Below, piece after piece: positions 1-5,476 of a DNA stretch of 8,455 nt. This DNA is from PVC group bacterium (lineage in GTDB: Bacteria; Verrucomicrobiota; Kiritimatiellia; UBA8416; PXDI01), in contig PXDI01000252.1 in NCBI GenBank assembly GCA_003565095.1, positions 1 through 8,455 on the forward strand. Direction: 5' to 3'. Below the pieces are notes generated by a model. The model made no database searches. It had not been told where the DNA came from and worked only from the letters and a program-made list of their open reading frames with translations. Position numbers and translations under genes: made by a program. Numbering within the stretch: the stretch's first letter is position 1; every line of letters begins with the position of its first letter.

Positions 1-1
1 C

Positions 2-403
2 CTTCTCTTTGAAACAACAGATTTGCCTATCGGGCCTTTGTCGGACAAAATCATAATATATGATGCTTGCAGCACGTCGGTGTTTAACTTCACGATAATT
101 ATTCATCACGAAAACGGTCATCGCCAGTCTTTTCAATTTCCCAATGAACACGGCGGTTGGGGAGCTGGGTTGGATTATGACGCAAATAAAGATGCGGATG
201 AAGACTATGTTCACGATGATTGGGCGGCAGGCGGTGTTTCATTCAGTCTGAGTAGAATGGCGTTGTTGACCAGATATGATAAGGTTGCGGCGAATAAGTG
301 TCCGGACCCGCCGGAGGCCACATTTAGTCCCCACACCCCGCCTAGGCGGGGTAAACTTACTCGATACGATATCTACAGCCCGCTTAATCCCGACACAAGA
401 TAA
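2..403 (+). CDS. 3' end of an unrecognised protein gene (partial, open at left edge)
   Basis: The frame is open from base 2 and ends at a stop at 401-403, so the true start lies outside the window; the TTG at 23 is only the first start-like codon and has no ribosome site. The first ~85 residues look like real protein: alternating beta-type stretches (FNFTIIIHHENG), an acidic segment (DYDANKDADEDYVHDD) and a WAAGGVSFSLSR segment. I recognise no family. The last third is less protein-like (PDPPEATFSPHTPPRRG) and runs straight through the 18-bp palindrome at 335-352, so the original C-terminus may have been replaced by inserted or non-coding sequence. It could be the end of a secreted or surface protein, or a gene remnant. 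It converges on hicB, with a 32-base gap between the two stops. Confidence 0.35.
   Translation, partial: LLFETTDLPIGPLSDKIIIYDACSTSVFNFTIIIHHENGHRQSFQFPNEHGGWGAGLDYDANKDADEDYVHDDWAAGGVSFSLSRMALLTRYDKVAANKCPDPPEATFSPHTPPRRGKLTRYDIYSPLNPDTR
335..352. repeat. 18-bp perfect loopless palindrome
   Basis: ACCCCGCCT is followed directly by AGGCGGGGT, a perfect palindrome with no spacer, centred between 343 and 344. It is very GC-rich and has no T-run on either side, so it is not a normal intrinsic terminator. It lies in the last part of the left-edge reading frame. A small mobile palindrome, a cruciform or a bidirectional transcription-pausing site are all possible. Confidence 0.75.
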
Positions 404-435
404 TCAGCACTTTATGCAGGCTATATCGTCGCGGG

Positions 436-834
436 TCAGCGTTTTCTGGAAGGGCGCGCCCTTCCAGAAATACGTTGCACCCGCTGGTTCTCTCCATAGT
501 GGGCCCTTTCTTCCCGCAGCAGATGCAGGCAGTGTGCATTCAAACTCTCGCCTTGACGCATGGCGTCAATGGCAAGGGCTTTGTGCAAATCCTTGCCCAC
601 GCGGACAACGAATCGGCCAGAGTAGTCTCTTCCCGCAGTTTCTGCGGGAAGAGGCTCTCCATCCTGTTCGTATATCTGAACCCATTCCTCGGCCGCCTGA
701 CAGAGCTCGCGATACACCTGGGCCTCGTCGTCTCCGTGAATGCCACCGAGCATAAGGCCAGGACATGTTCCTACGTAGCACTGGTCCTCTTCCGACCATT
801 CAACAATCTTGAGGTATCGATCAGTCGTTTTCAT
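436..834 (-). CDS. hicB: HicB-family antitoxin with C-terminal ribbon-helix-helix domain
   Basis: This 132-residue protein is the likely antitoxin that neutralises the HicA RNase encoded just upstream. Residues ~6-60 match the HicB partial RNase-H-like fold (YLKIVEWSEEDQCYVGTCPG, then a helix LCQAAEEWVQIYEQDG). A short linker with DYSGRFVVRV leads into an Arc-like ribbon-helix-helix domain (~72-108, with SLNAHCLHLL), which in this family binds the operator. The start ATG overlaps the hicA stop in an ATGA, so translation is probably coupled and the order is toxin first. Residues 122-131 are encoded entirely by a perfect 28-bp palindrome and look foreign to the family (ISGRARPSRK). The linker residues 61-70 are encoded by another inverted repeat. 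Family assignment is firm; function of the odd tail is unknown. Confidence 0.9.
   Translation of the reverse strand: MKTTDRYLKIVEWSEEDQCYVGTCPGLMLGGIHGDDEAQVYRELCQAAEEWVQIYEQDGEPLPAETAGRDYSGRFVVRVGKDLHKALAIDAMRQGESLNAHCLHLLREERAHYGENQRVQRISGRARPSRKR
443..470. repeat. 28-bp perfect loopless palindrome inside the 3' end of hicB
   Basis: The 14-base arm TTTCTGGAAGGGCG is followed immediately by its exact reverse complement, centred between 456 and 457. It contains the 8-base core GGCGCGCC. There is no T-tract on either side, so a classical terminator is unlikely, although the structure would form a very stable hairpin in RNA from either strand. It encodes residues 122-131 of HicB and is the second perfect palindrome within about 110 bases. 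Confidence 0.85.
627..653. repeat. 12-bp inverted repeat with 3-base loop inside hicB
   Basis: CTCTTCCCGCAG, then TTT, then CTGCGGGAAGAG: a perfect 12-bp stem. It encodes HicB residues 61-70 in the linker between the antitoxin fold and the DNA-binding domain. The 11-mer TCTTCCCGCAG occurs again as a direct copy at 509-519, where it encodes LREE after the ribbon-helix-helix domain. A stem this stable inside an antitoxin message could slow translation or set decay, but it may also be a by-product of codon use. Confidence 0.7.
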
Positions 835-1025
835 TCTGTCACCTCACGCACTGCTTTCTCAACATCTCGCTCCTGATACCGCTTCGCATCATGCGAAGGG
901 CTGCCGCTGAGTGTAATCTTCGTTCCTTTGGCGTGGGTGAAGTTGCGATGGCTACCCTTGCCGCCGCGATCCACGAACCCAGCCTTCTTCAGGTCCCGAA
1001 TTAGCTCACTTATCTTCTTTGGCAT
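831..1025 (-). CDS. hicA: HicA-family mRNA interferase toxin
   Basis: A 64-residue protein of typical HicA length with the family pattern: N-terminal helix (SELIRDLKKAGF), then the dsRBD-like beta strands with GGKGSHRNFTHAKG, in which His26 is the expected catalytic histidine, then KITLSGSPSHDAKR and a final helix. HicA proteins cleave mRNA and so stop growth when free of HicB. The ATG at 1025-1023 is supported by the family's usual N-terminus, and there is no Shine-Dalgarno sequence before it (GCTCCC precedes the ATG). The gene is first in a two-gene operon and overlaps hicB by four bases. All expected motifs are present, so the toxin looks intact. Confidence 0.92.
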   Translation of the reverse strand: MPKKISELIRDLKKAGFVDRGGKGSHRNFTHAKGTKITLSGSPSHDAKRYQERDVEKAVREVTE

Positions 1026-1031
1026 GGGAGC

Positions 1032-1061
1032 ATAGTACTATAGTGATACTACATGTGTCAA
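1032..1061 (-). promoter_or_regulatory. hicAB promoter (TTGACA / TACTAT, 18-base spacer)
   Basis: On the minus strand a perfect -35 box TTGACA (1061-1056) is followed after 18 bases by TACTAT (1037-1032), five of six matches to the -10 consensus. A start site about seven bases downstream would fall at or next to the A of the hicA ATG at 1025, predicting a leaderless or nearly leaderless message. The box match is direct; the start site is inferred. Confidence 0.65.
1033..1051. promoter_or_regulatory. Probable HicB operator overlapping the hicAB promoter
   Basis: TAGTA and TACTA form inverted arms around a 9-base centre (TAGTA-CTATAGTGA-TACTA), and the centre holds a further TAGTA-like copy (CTATAGTG). 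The site covers most of the spacer and the -10 box. HicB proteins with a ribbon-helix-helix domain usually repress their own promoter through such short symmetric sites, so this is the best operator candidate. It is not tested. Confidence 0.5.
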
Positions 1062-1107
1062 TAGGCAGATCGGTAATCTTTCCGGAGAGAACCAACTGCT
1101 TTACAGA

Positions 1108-2166
1108 TCAACTCCAGTACCGGCAATATTTCTCCAGCGCACCGGCAACAGCGTCGATATTCTGCGGCGGAACATCGGCGCGCACCTCGATTTTGAACAT
1201 TAACCCGCCGTCTTTGGAGCCAAGAGTTTTTACCTCATACTCAACCAGTTCCCGAATCTCCCCGGGGGTTCCAAAAGGCAGTGCGTGCTGCCGGTCGAAA
1301 TCAAGATCAATGCAAACCCGGCCCTTGAATTCCTTGGCCAGATTATCCACCCCGTTGGCTTGATCCTGCGGGTTGATTATATTCGGCGCAATTTCATTTA
1401 TCTGGTCGGCAATATCCATGACATATCCATCCATATGAAAATGGGTAATGCATCCGGCCCGCTGCGCCATGCCGTGCAATTCCTTGTAGCATGGCAGCGC
1501 CCATTGCCTGAAGCATTTTGGACCAATCATTGAACGATCCTGCGCGCCCAGGTCCTCGGGCAGACCGATCGTCTCCACTCCGGCCTTGATCCAGTTTCCG
1601 ACCGCGGTGCGGTTCAGTTCATGCACTGCCTGATAGAGCCGCATGAAATCATCCGAAGGATCCATCATGTCGCACATGAAATTTTCAAACCCGCGCAGGT
1701 ATTCCAGGCGTAACAGGAAATAACCGTGATCAAGCGATCCGCGTGGACGTTCCCCAAATTTCTTTGCTGCGGCAACTCTTATAGCGGCTTCATCGAAATC
1801 CACCGGATCCTGTCCGCCGTTATAGGATTCGGCCGGAGGGGGAACAAATGCGGCCAGCGCCGCGTCATCCTCCAGCGGATGTTCGATGATTGTGCCGACA
1901 AACCCGTACTGGGTTGTGCGCCAGACGCAGCCCCACGAATCGACATAATCTCCTTCCGGATTCTCCTTTTTATCCCATGGACGTTCCGCCAGTTTTCGCC
2001 AATCACCCGCTTGATAAGTTGGCCATGTCTGCGGATGCGCCAGCACCACTTTTTCCAGCTCGCGGCCATAGCGCATCCAGTTGGCCTTGTGAATCATTAT
2101 CGAATAAGGGATATATTCCGGCTTTTGAAAAAGTGCAGCGCGGCGCCAGTTTTGGTAATGTGTCAT
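1108..2166 (-). CDS. Uroporphyrinogen decarboxylase (URO-D)-like family protein
   Basis: This 352-residue protein belongs to the URO-D/MtaA-type TIM-barrel superfamily. The recognisable C-terminal half has GLPEDLGAQ (201-209), CITHFHMDGYVMD (239-251), NPQDQANG (265-272) and DRQHALPFGTPGEI (291-304), the last being a signature of the non-haem branch common in Lentisphaerota, Kiritimatiellota and Planctomycetota. The rest of a haem pathway is absent, and the linkage to sugar genes argues against porphyrin synthesis. Some relatives are Zn-dependent corrinoid methyltransferases; His242, His244 and Asp246 are candidate metal ligands, but no corrinoid protein is encoded here, so the reaction is unknown. 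No signal peptide is seen, so it is probably cytoplasmic. A weak CGGAAC site precedes the ATG by a few bases. The gene lies 49 bases downstream of the exported propeller gene on the same strand, probably as an operon. Confidence 0.82.
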   Translation of the reverse strand: MTHYQNWRRAALFQKPEYIPYSIMIHKANWMRYGRELEKVVLAHPQTWPTYQAGDWRKLAERPWDKKENPEGDYVDSWGCVWRTTQYGFVGTIIEHPLEDDAALAAFVPPPAESYNGGQDPVDFDEAAIRVAAAKKFGERPRGSLDHGYFLLRLEYLRGFENFMCDMMDPSDDFMRLYQAVHELNRTAVGNWIKAGVETIGLPEDLGAQDRSMIGPKCFRQWALPCYKELHGMAQRAGCITHFHMDGYVMDIADQINEIAPNIINPQDQANGVDNLAKEFKGRVCIDLDFDRQHALPFGTPGEIRELVEYEVKTLGSKDGGLMFKIEVRADVPPQNIDAVAGALEKYCRYWS

Positions 2167-2215
2167 TGTTGTTCCGTTGATTATTTTCTGCTGATTACTT
2201 TACTAAAGCTGTTTT

Positions 2216-3781
2216 TCAGTTTCCGATTGCATGCAAATGGATATTACTGCGCACGTAGATGCGTTCGCGCCCCAGCGTGAAAGCCCCGCCACCACCAAAA
2301 CGGTTGCTTCGCCATCCGTAATTCACATCGGTCTCGGGCTCCGGTGTTTCGAAGGTTGAGACATGCTGCCCATCGGCAGTGTAAACACTGAGCGTTCCCC
2401 CAGCGTTTCCATATACGTGACCTCCGGCAGTCAGCAAGAGGTGGGTTGTTGCGGGCACCGCCCGGTCACGATGATTTCCGCGCGCTACTTTCCCGGCTCT
2501 TATCGCGCCTGTCAGTGCATCCAATATTCCGCCGTTGATATGATAAAAACCACCGGCGTGATAGAGCATCCAGGGCTTGTTGCCGCCAGCGAAAGAGCGA
2601 TTGCCTTCGCCGGCGGTTCTGCCGTGCCACAGGGTCTCAGCGCGTAGCGTTTCGCCATCAAGAGAAAAGCGTACCGCAGCAGGCGGTGCCGGATCATGAT
2701 TGCCCTTGCCCGGCCAGCCGCAGTGCTCACCAGAGCCGCAAAAGAAAACCACATTGCGCTCGTCATATTTTACCAGCGTCTGCATCCCGGCAATATTCCA
2801 GCCCTCGATTTCAAGCTTCTTGCCATCAGGCAGCCTGTAGGCATTTGCGCCGGCAGCCCAAAGAATGTCCGTTCCGTCGACGGTCATAATCATTGGAGAA
2901 ACGATGGTGTGGGTATCTGCCTCCCTGTCCCAGAGCAGTCGGCCGTTGGCTGCGTCAAAAACGCGCAGTCGGTTGGTGATGTCGGATATCAGCAGAAGAT
3001 CACCGGTCTCTTTGTTGTTCCAAAGGATCGGAGAGCGGCCGTTGCGGCAATACTCTCCGGCATTGCCGGCGTCAAACGCGGTCCAGATCAGGTTGCCCTC
3101 CAGATCATGACAGAAGAATCCGCCCCACGCGGTCACGCTCCAGATATGTTTGCCGTCAGACACCGGTGTTGCAAAAGCCGCCCCGACACAGGAGACGCTG
3201 CCGCCGGAATGATTATGGCGCCATGTCATCAGTGTAAAACCGGCTCTCCCGGCAGCCCTCCGTCTGTCTCTATCCCATGAGCGGTCTTTCCTTCGCACGG
3301 TTCCCCAGCGAGGGTTAAGCTCGTAGCCCTCTGCTTCAAAGGCGGCATTCCGCGCGTCTTTGTCGTCCTGATATTTCGGATCTCGCAAGATTTCATACCT
3401 GCGGCCATAGTCATCCCACAATTCCTGCCAGGCCTGCCAGGCTGCTTCTTTTTGGTCGCCTTCCGGCACAGCGGAAAGATGGTTGAGCGGTTTATCCCAC
3501 AGTATTTCCCCCGTTGCGCCGTCAAGACACAGCAGTGCCGGGAAATATCGCGAGCCTTCCAGTGCTTCCACCACGACATAAACCTTGTCGTTTATCTCTA
3601 TCGGCGATGACAATCCCCACGATGGCAGTTGCGTGGCCCATTGCACCCGCAGGTTTTCAGCCGGCGGGGTGATATCCGGAAAAACGCCCGTACCGTCACG
3701 CCGGTAGCCGGCAATCTGATCCTGCGCGTTAAGTGTTGATGCCGCCAAACCAAGTGCCATGGCCAATGTCAGTGCTCTCAT
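2216..3781 (-). CDS. Exported PQQ-type beta-propeller repeat protein
   Basis: A 521-residue protein with a signal peptide (MRALTLAMALGLAASTLNA, predicted cut after Ala19) and repeated propeller blades ending in the family's xxDxxxGxxLW pattern: LDGATGEILWDK (86-97), HDLEGNLIW (225-233) and FDAANGRLLW (275-284), with later blades more divergent. It is probably periplasmic. Such proteins range from BamB-like scaffolds to PQQ enzymes; I see no clear catalytic signature for a PQQ dehydrogenase, so the function is open. Between blades 1 and 2 lies a charged, mostly helical insertion (~105-180, e.g. KEAAWQAWQELWDDYGRRYE). The start was placed at 3781 rather than the ATG 48 bases further up because AAGGAG lies six bases before it and the signal peptide begins there. 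First gene of a two-gene unit with the URO-D-like gene, divergent from the AraC regulator. Confidence 0.8.
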   Translation of the reverse strand: MRALTLAMALGLAASTLNAQDQIAGYRRDGTGVFPDITPPAENLRVQWATQLPSWGLSSPIEINDKVYVVVEALEGSRYFPALLCLDGATGEILWDKPLNHLSAVPEGDQKEAAWQAWQELWDDYGRRYEILRDPKYQDDKDARNAAFEAEGYELNPRWGTVRRKDRSWDRDRRRAAGRAGFTLMTWRHNHSGGSVSCVGAAFATPVSDGKHIWSVTAWGGFFCHDLEGNLIWTAFDAGNAGEYCRNGRSPILWNNKETGDLLLISDITNRLRVFDAANGRLLWDREADTHTIVSPMIMTVDGTDILWAAGANAYRLPDGKKLEIEGWNIAGMQTLVKYDERNVVFFCGSGEHCGWPGKGNHDPAPPAAVRFSLDGETLRAETLWHGRTAGEGNRSFAGGNKPWMLYHAGGFYHINGGILDALTGAIRAGKVARGNHRDRAVPATTHLLLTAGGHVYGNAGGTLSVYTADGQHVSTFETPEPETDVNYGWRSNRFGGGGAFTLGRERIYVRSNIHLHAIGN

Positions 3782-3787
3782 CAGATG

Positions 3788-3793
3788 CTCCTT
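3788..3793 (-). promoter_or_regulatory. Strong ribosome-binding site that sets the propeller-gene start
   Basis: On the minus strand AAGGAG stands six bases before the ATG at 3781. It decides in favour of the short start with a signal peptide and against the upstream ATG at 3829, which would put an untypical 16-residue leader before the signal peptide. Confidence 0.8.
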
Positions 3794-3827
3794 CTTTCCA
3801 GTAAGTTCATAAAACAAAAAAACTATC

Positions 3828-3884
3828 ACAAATGTTGATTGCTGTCGTTTTGTTTTGTATACAATACAAATTTAAACATTTGTA
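3828..3884. promoter_or_regulatory. Divergent control region with ACAAAT half-sites (likely AraC-regulator operators)
   Basis: This AT-rich stretch separates two divergent units. It contains ACAAATGTT (3828-3836) and its exact inverse AACATTTGT (3875-3883), and TACAAAT (3865-3871) with its exact inverse ATTTGTA (3878-3884) around a 6-base spacer. It also holds the 10-bp palindrome TTGTATACAA (3855-3864). The ACAAAT unit thus appears three times in both orientations. The adjacent AraC-family gene is the obvious candidate binder, and such placement usually means control of both arms plus autoregulation. Confidence 0.55.
3835..3863 (+). promoter_or_regulatory. Candidate promoter of the regulator-pgmB-GH3 operon
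   Basis: TTGATT (3835-3840) and TATACA (3858-3863) are 17 bases apart, with TACAAT (3860-3865) as an alternative -10 box. Both are moderate matches. The boxes overlap the palindrome and the ACAAAT repeats, which fits a regulated promoter. The identification is tentative. Confidence 0.35.
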
Positions 3885-3911
3885 ACGAATAACTGATCGG
3901 GAAAACACAAC

Positions 3912-4787
3912 ATGGGTGGACGAGAAACAACCTCAGCAGGTTTCGACCGGCGTGAGGATCTGGCCGATTACGGATATCCTGAGATTCCGCTGTTTGGCAG
4001 GGAACAACTGCGCCGGGCCGCAAAGCCAATGGGCCGGCACCTTCACAGCGGCATGCTCGAAATCTGCTATATGGCTTCTGGTATGCAGGTTTTCAAAGTC
4101 TGCGGACGCGACTATCTGGTAAAAGCCGGAGAGTTTTTCGTTACCGGCCAGGATGAGCCGCACGGCACCGGAAGCCATCCACGCGAAAAAAGCCGGCTTT
4201 ACTGGCTACAGATTATTCCGCAGCGCACAACAGGTTTTATCGGTATGCAGGCGGATGCGGCGGAAATCCTGCTCAATCGTCTGGAAAAGCTGCCGCGCAA
4301 ACGGCATTTCACCGGTGTCCCTGTGGTACGGTCCCTGTTCGACAGTATTTTCGCGAACATGTCCGGATCTGCACGCGACTGGTCGCGGGTAAGAATTGGT
4401 ATACAACTGCAGGAACTGCTGGCACTAACGGTCGAATGCGCAGCAAAAGCGTCGCTGCGGCAATTGAACACCGGAACAAACCGGGTGCTTAAATTTATTG
4501 ATGAAAACATATCAGAACCGTTGACGGTCGCGGATATGGCCGCAGTAGCTGGAGTTTCCGAATCGTGGTTCAAGGCTCGCTTCCGTCGCGAATTGAGCAT
4601 CGGCCCGGCAGAATATGTGCTTAGAAAACGCATCGACACCGCCTGTCGGCTGCTAAGCGACCCCGCCATTCCAATAACCACGATTGCATTGGATCTAGGC
4701 TTTTCTTCATCACAGAATTTTGCCACAGTCTTCCGGCGTGTAATGAATACAAGTCCGCGGGAATTTCGCAAAAGAAGGAAAGCTTGA
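3912..4787 (+). CDS. AraC-family transcriptional regulator with N-terminal cupin-type sensor
   Basis: A 291-residue regulator of usual AraC-family length. Residues ~40-105 form the cupin-like sugar-sensing part (GRHLHSGMLEICYMASG, VCGRDYLVKAGEFFVTGQDEPHG). Residues ~190-290 form the paired helix-turn-helix DNA-binding domain: VADMAAVAGVSESWFKARFR for the first helix pair and ITTIALDLGFSSSQNFATVFRR, followed by SPREFRK, for the second. It is first in an operon, three bases before the beta-phosphoglucomutase gene, and divergent from the propeller gene, so it probably responds to a sugar derived from the substrate of the downstream GH3 enzyme and controls both directions. The ribosome site is weak (CGGGA about ten bases before the ATG), which would keep regulator levels low. 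The ligand cannot be told from sequence. Confidence 0.9.
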   Translation: MGGRETTSAGFDRREDLADYGYPEIPLFGREQLRRAAKPMGRHLHSGMLEICYMASGMQVFKVCGRDYLVKAGEFFVTGQDEPHGTGSHPREKSRLYWLQIIPQRTTGFIGMQADAAEILLNRLEKLPRKRHFTGVPVVRSLFDSIFANMSGSARDWSRVRIGIQLQELLALTVECAAKASLRQLNTGTNRVLKFIDENISEPLTVADMAAVAGVSESWFKARFRRELSIGPAEYVLRKRIDTACRLLSDPAIPITTIALDLGFSSSQNFATVFRRVMNTSPREFRKRRKA

Positions 4788-4790
4788 CCG

Positions 4791-5474
4791 ATGACAAATG
4801 AATTAAAGCCTATGAAAGCCGTTATTTTTGATTTGGACGGTGTGCTGGTCACTACTGACGGGTTTCACTACCGGGCATGGAAAGAACTTGCCGATGAATT
4901 GGGTCTGGCGTTTGACGAGGAAGTAAATCATCAATTGCGCGGGATATCACGAGAAGACAGCCTGCGGGCGATTTATCGCAACAATCCCGGAATTCAACTG
5001 CCGCCGGATGATGTCTTCCACGCCCAGTGCACCAGCAAGAATGCCCGCTATGTTGAATTACTGCAGCAAATGACTCCTGCCGATATTCTGCCAGGAGCAC
5101 TTGAACTGCTTGAAGCATTACGGGCTGAAGGCATAAAAACGGGCGTGGCATCCGCCAGTAAGAACGCTCCGTTGGTGCTTGAGCGCACCGGACTTGGCAA
5201 ACTGATTGATGCTGTGGCCGACGGCAACAGCGTTGCACGCGGCAAGCCGGATCCGGAAGTATTCCTGGTGGCGGCGCAGAAACTGGAGGTCATGCCGGAG
5301 AACTGCGTTGGTGTAGAGGATGCCGCCACCGGCATTGAGGCCATCCACCGCGCAGGTATGCCGGCTGTAGCGATTGGCAAACAGGCGGTCGGCGGGGATG
5401 TTACCGTTAATAAAACCGCCGAGTTGAACATCGCCATAATCAAAGAGCTTTGGATGAGCAAACAGAAGGGTTGA
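4791..5474 (+). CDS. pgmB: Beta-phosphoglucomutase (HAD superfamily)
   Basis: A 227-residue cytoplasmic enzyme that interconverts beta-D-glucose-1-phosphate and glucose-6-phosphate. Compared from memory with the Lactococcus enzyme, the full active site is present: nucleophile Asp14 and acid/base Asp16 (FDLDGVL), the TxxxH pair Thr22/His26, Arg50 in RGISREDSL, Lys83-Asn84, the phosphate-binding SASKN (121-125), Lys152 in GKPDP and the Mg ligands Glu176-Asp177 in GVEDAATG. The RGISREDSL cap motif separates it from general phosphoglycolate-type phosphatases. The usual partner is a GH65 maltose-, trehalose- or kojibiose-type phosphorylase, but none is in the window. It lies three bases after the regulator and two bases before the GH3 start, so co-translation is likely. 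Met8 is an alternative start but lacks a ribosome site; the chosen ATG has AAGGA 12-13 bases before it. Confidence 0.88.
   Translation: MTNELKPMKAVIFDLDGVLVTTDGFHYRAWKELADELGLAFDEEVNHQLRGISREDSLRAIYRNNPGIQLPPDDVFHAQCTSKNARYVELLQQMTPADILPGALELLEALRAEGIKTGVASASKNAPLVLERTGLGKLIDAVADGNSVARGKPDPEVFLVAAQKLEVMPENCVGVEDAATGIEAIHRAGMPAVAIGKQAVGGDVTVNKTAELNIAIIKELWMSKQKG
5466..5470 (+). promoter_or_regulatory. Ribosome-binding site that sets the GH3 start
   Basis: AAGGG, within AGAAGGG, lies six bases before the ATG at 5477 and inside the last codons of pgmB. It favours 5477 over the upstream in-frame ATG at 5450, which has no such site and would overlap pgmB by 25 bases. Confidence 0.75.
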
Positions 5475-5476
5475 AA

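Noticed and set aside
475..876. Plus-strand open frames across the hicAB region
   Set aside because: They overlap hicB and hicA on the opposite strand, both of which have clear family motifs and an ATGA coupling.
3782..3829. 16-residue N-terminal extension of the propeller protein starting at 3829
   Set aside because: It would bury the signal peptide behind MIVFLFYELTGKKEHL, whereas AAGGAG supports the ATG at 3781.
4199..4852. Minus-strand open frame of 217 codons opposite the AraC regulator
   Set aside because: It is a Ser/Arg-rich shadow of the regulator gene, with no family resemblance.
5450..5476. Upstream ATG as the start of the GH3 gene
   Set aside because: It lacks a ribosome site and would overlap pgmB by 25 bases; the ATG at 5477 has AAGGG six bases ahead and starts two bases after the pgmB stop.
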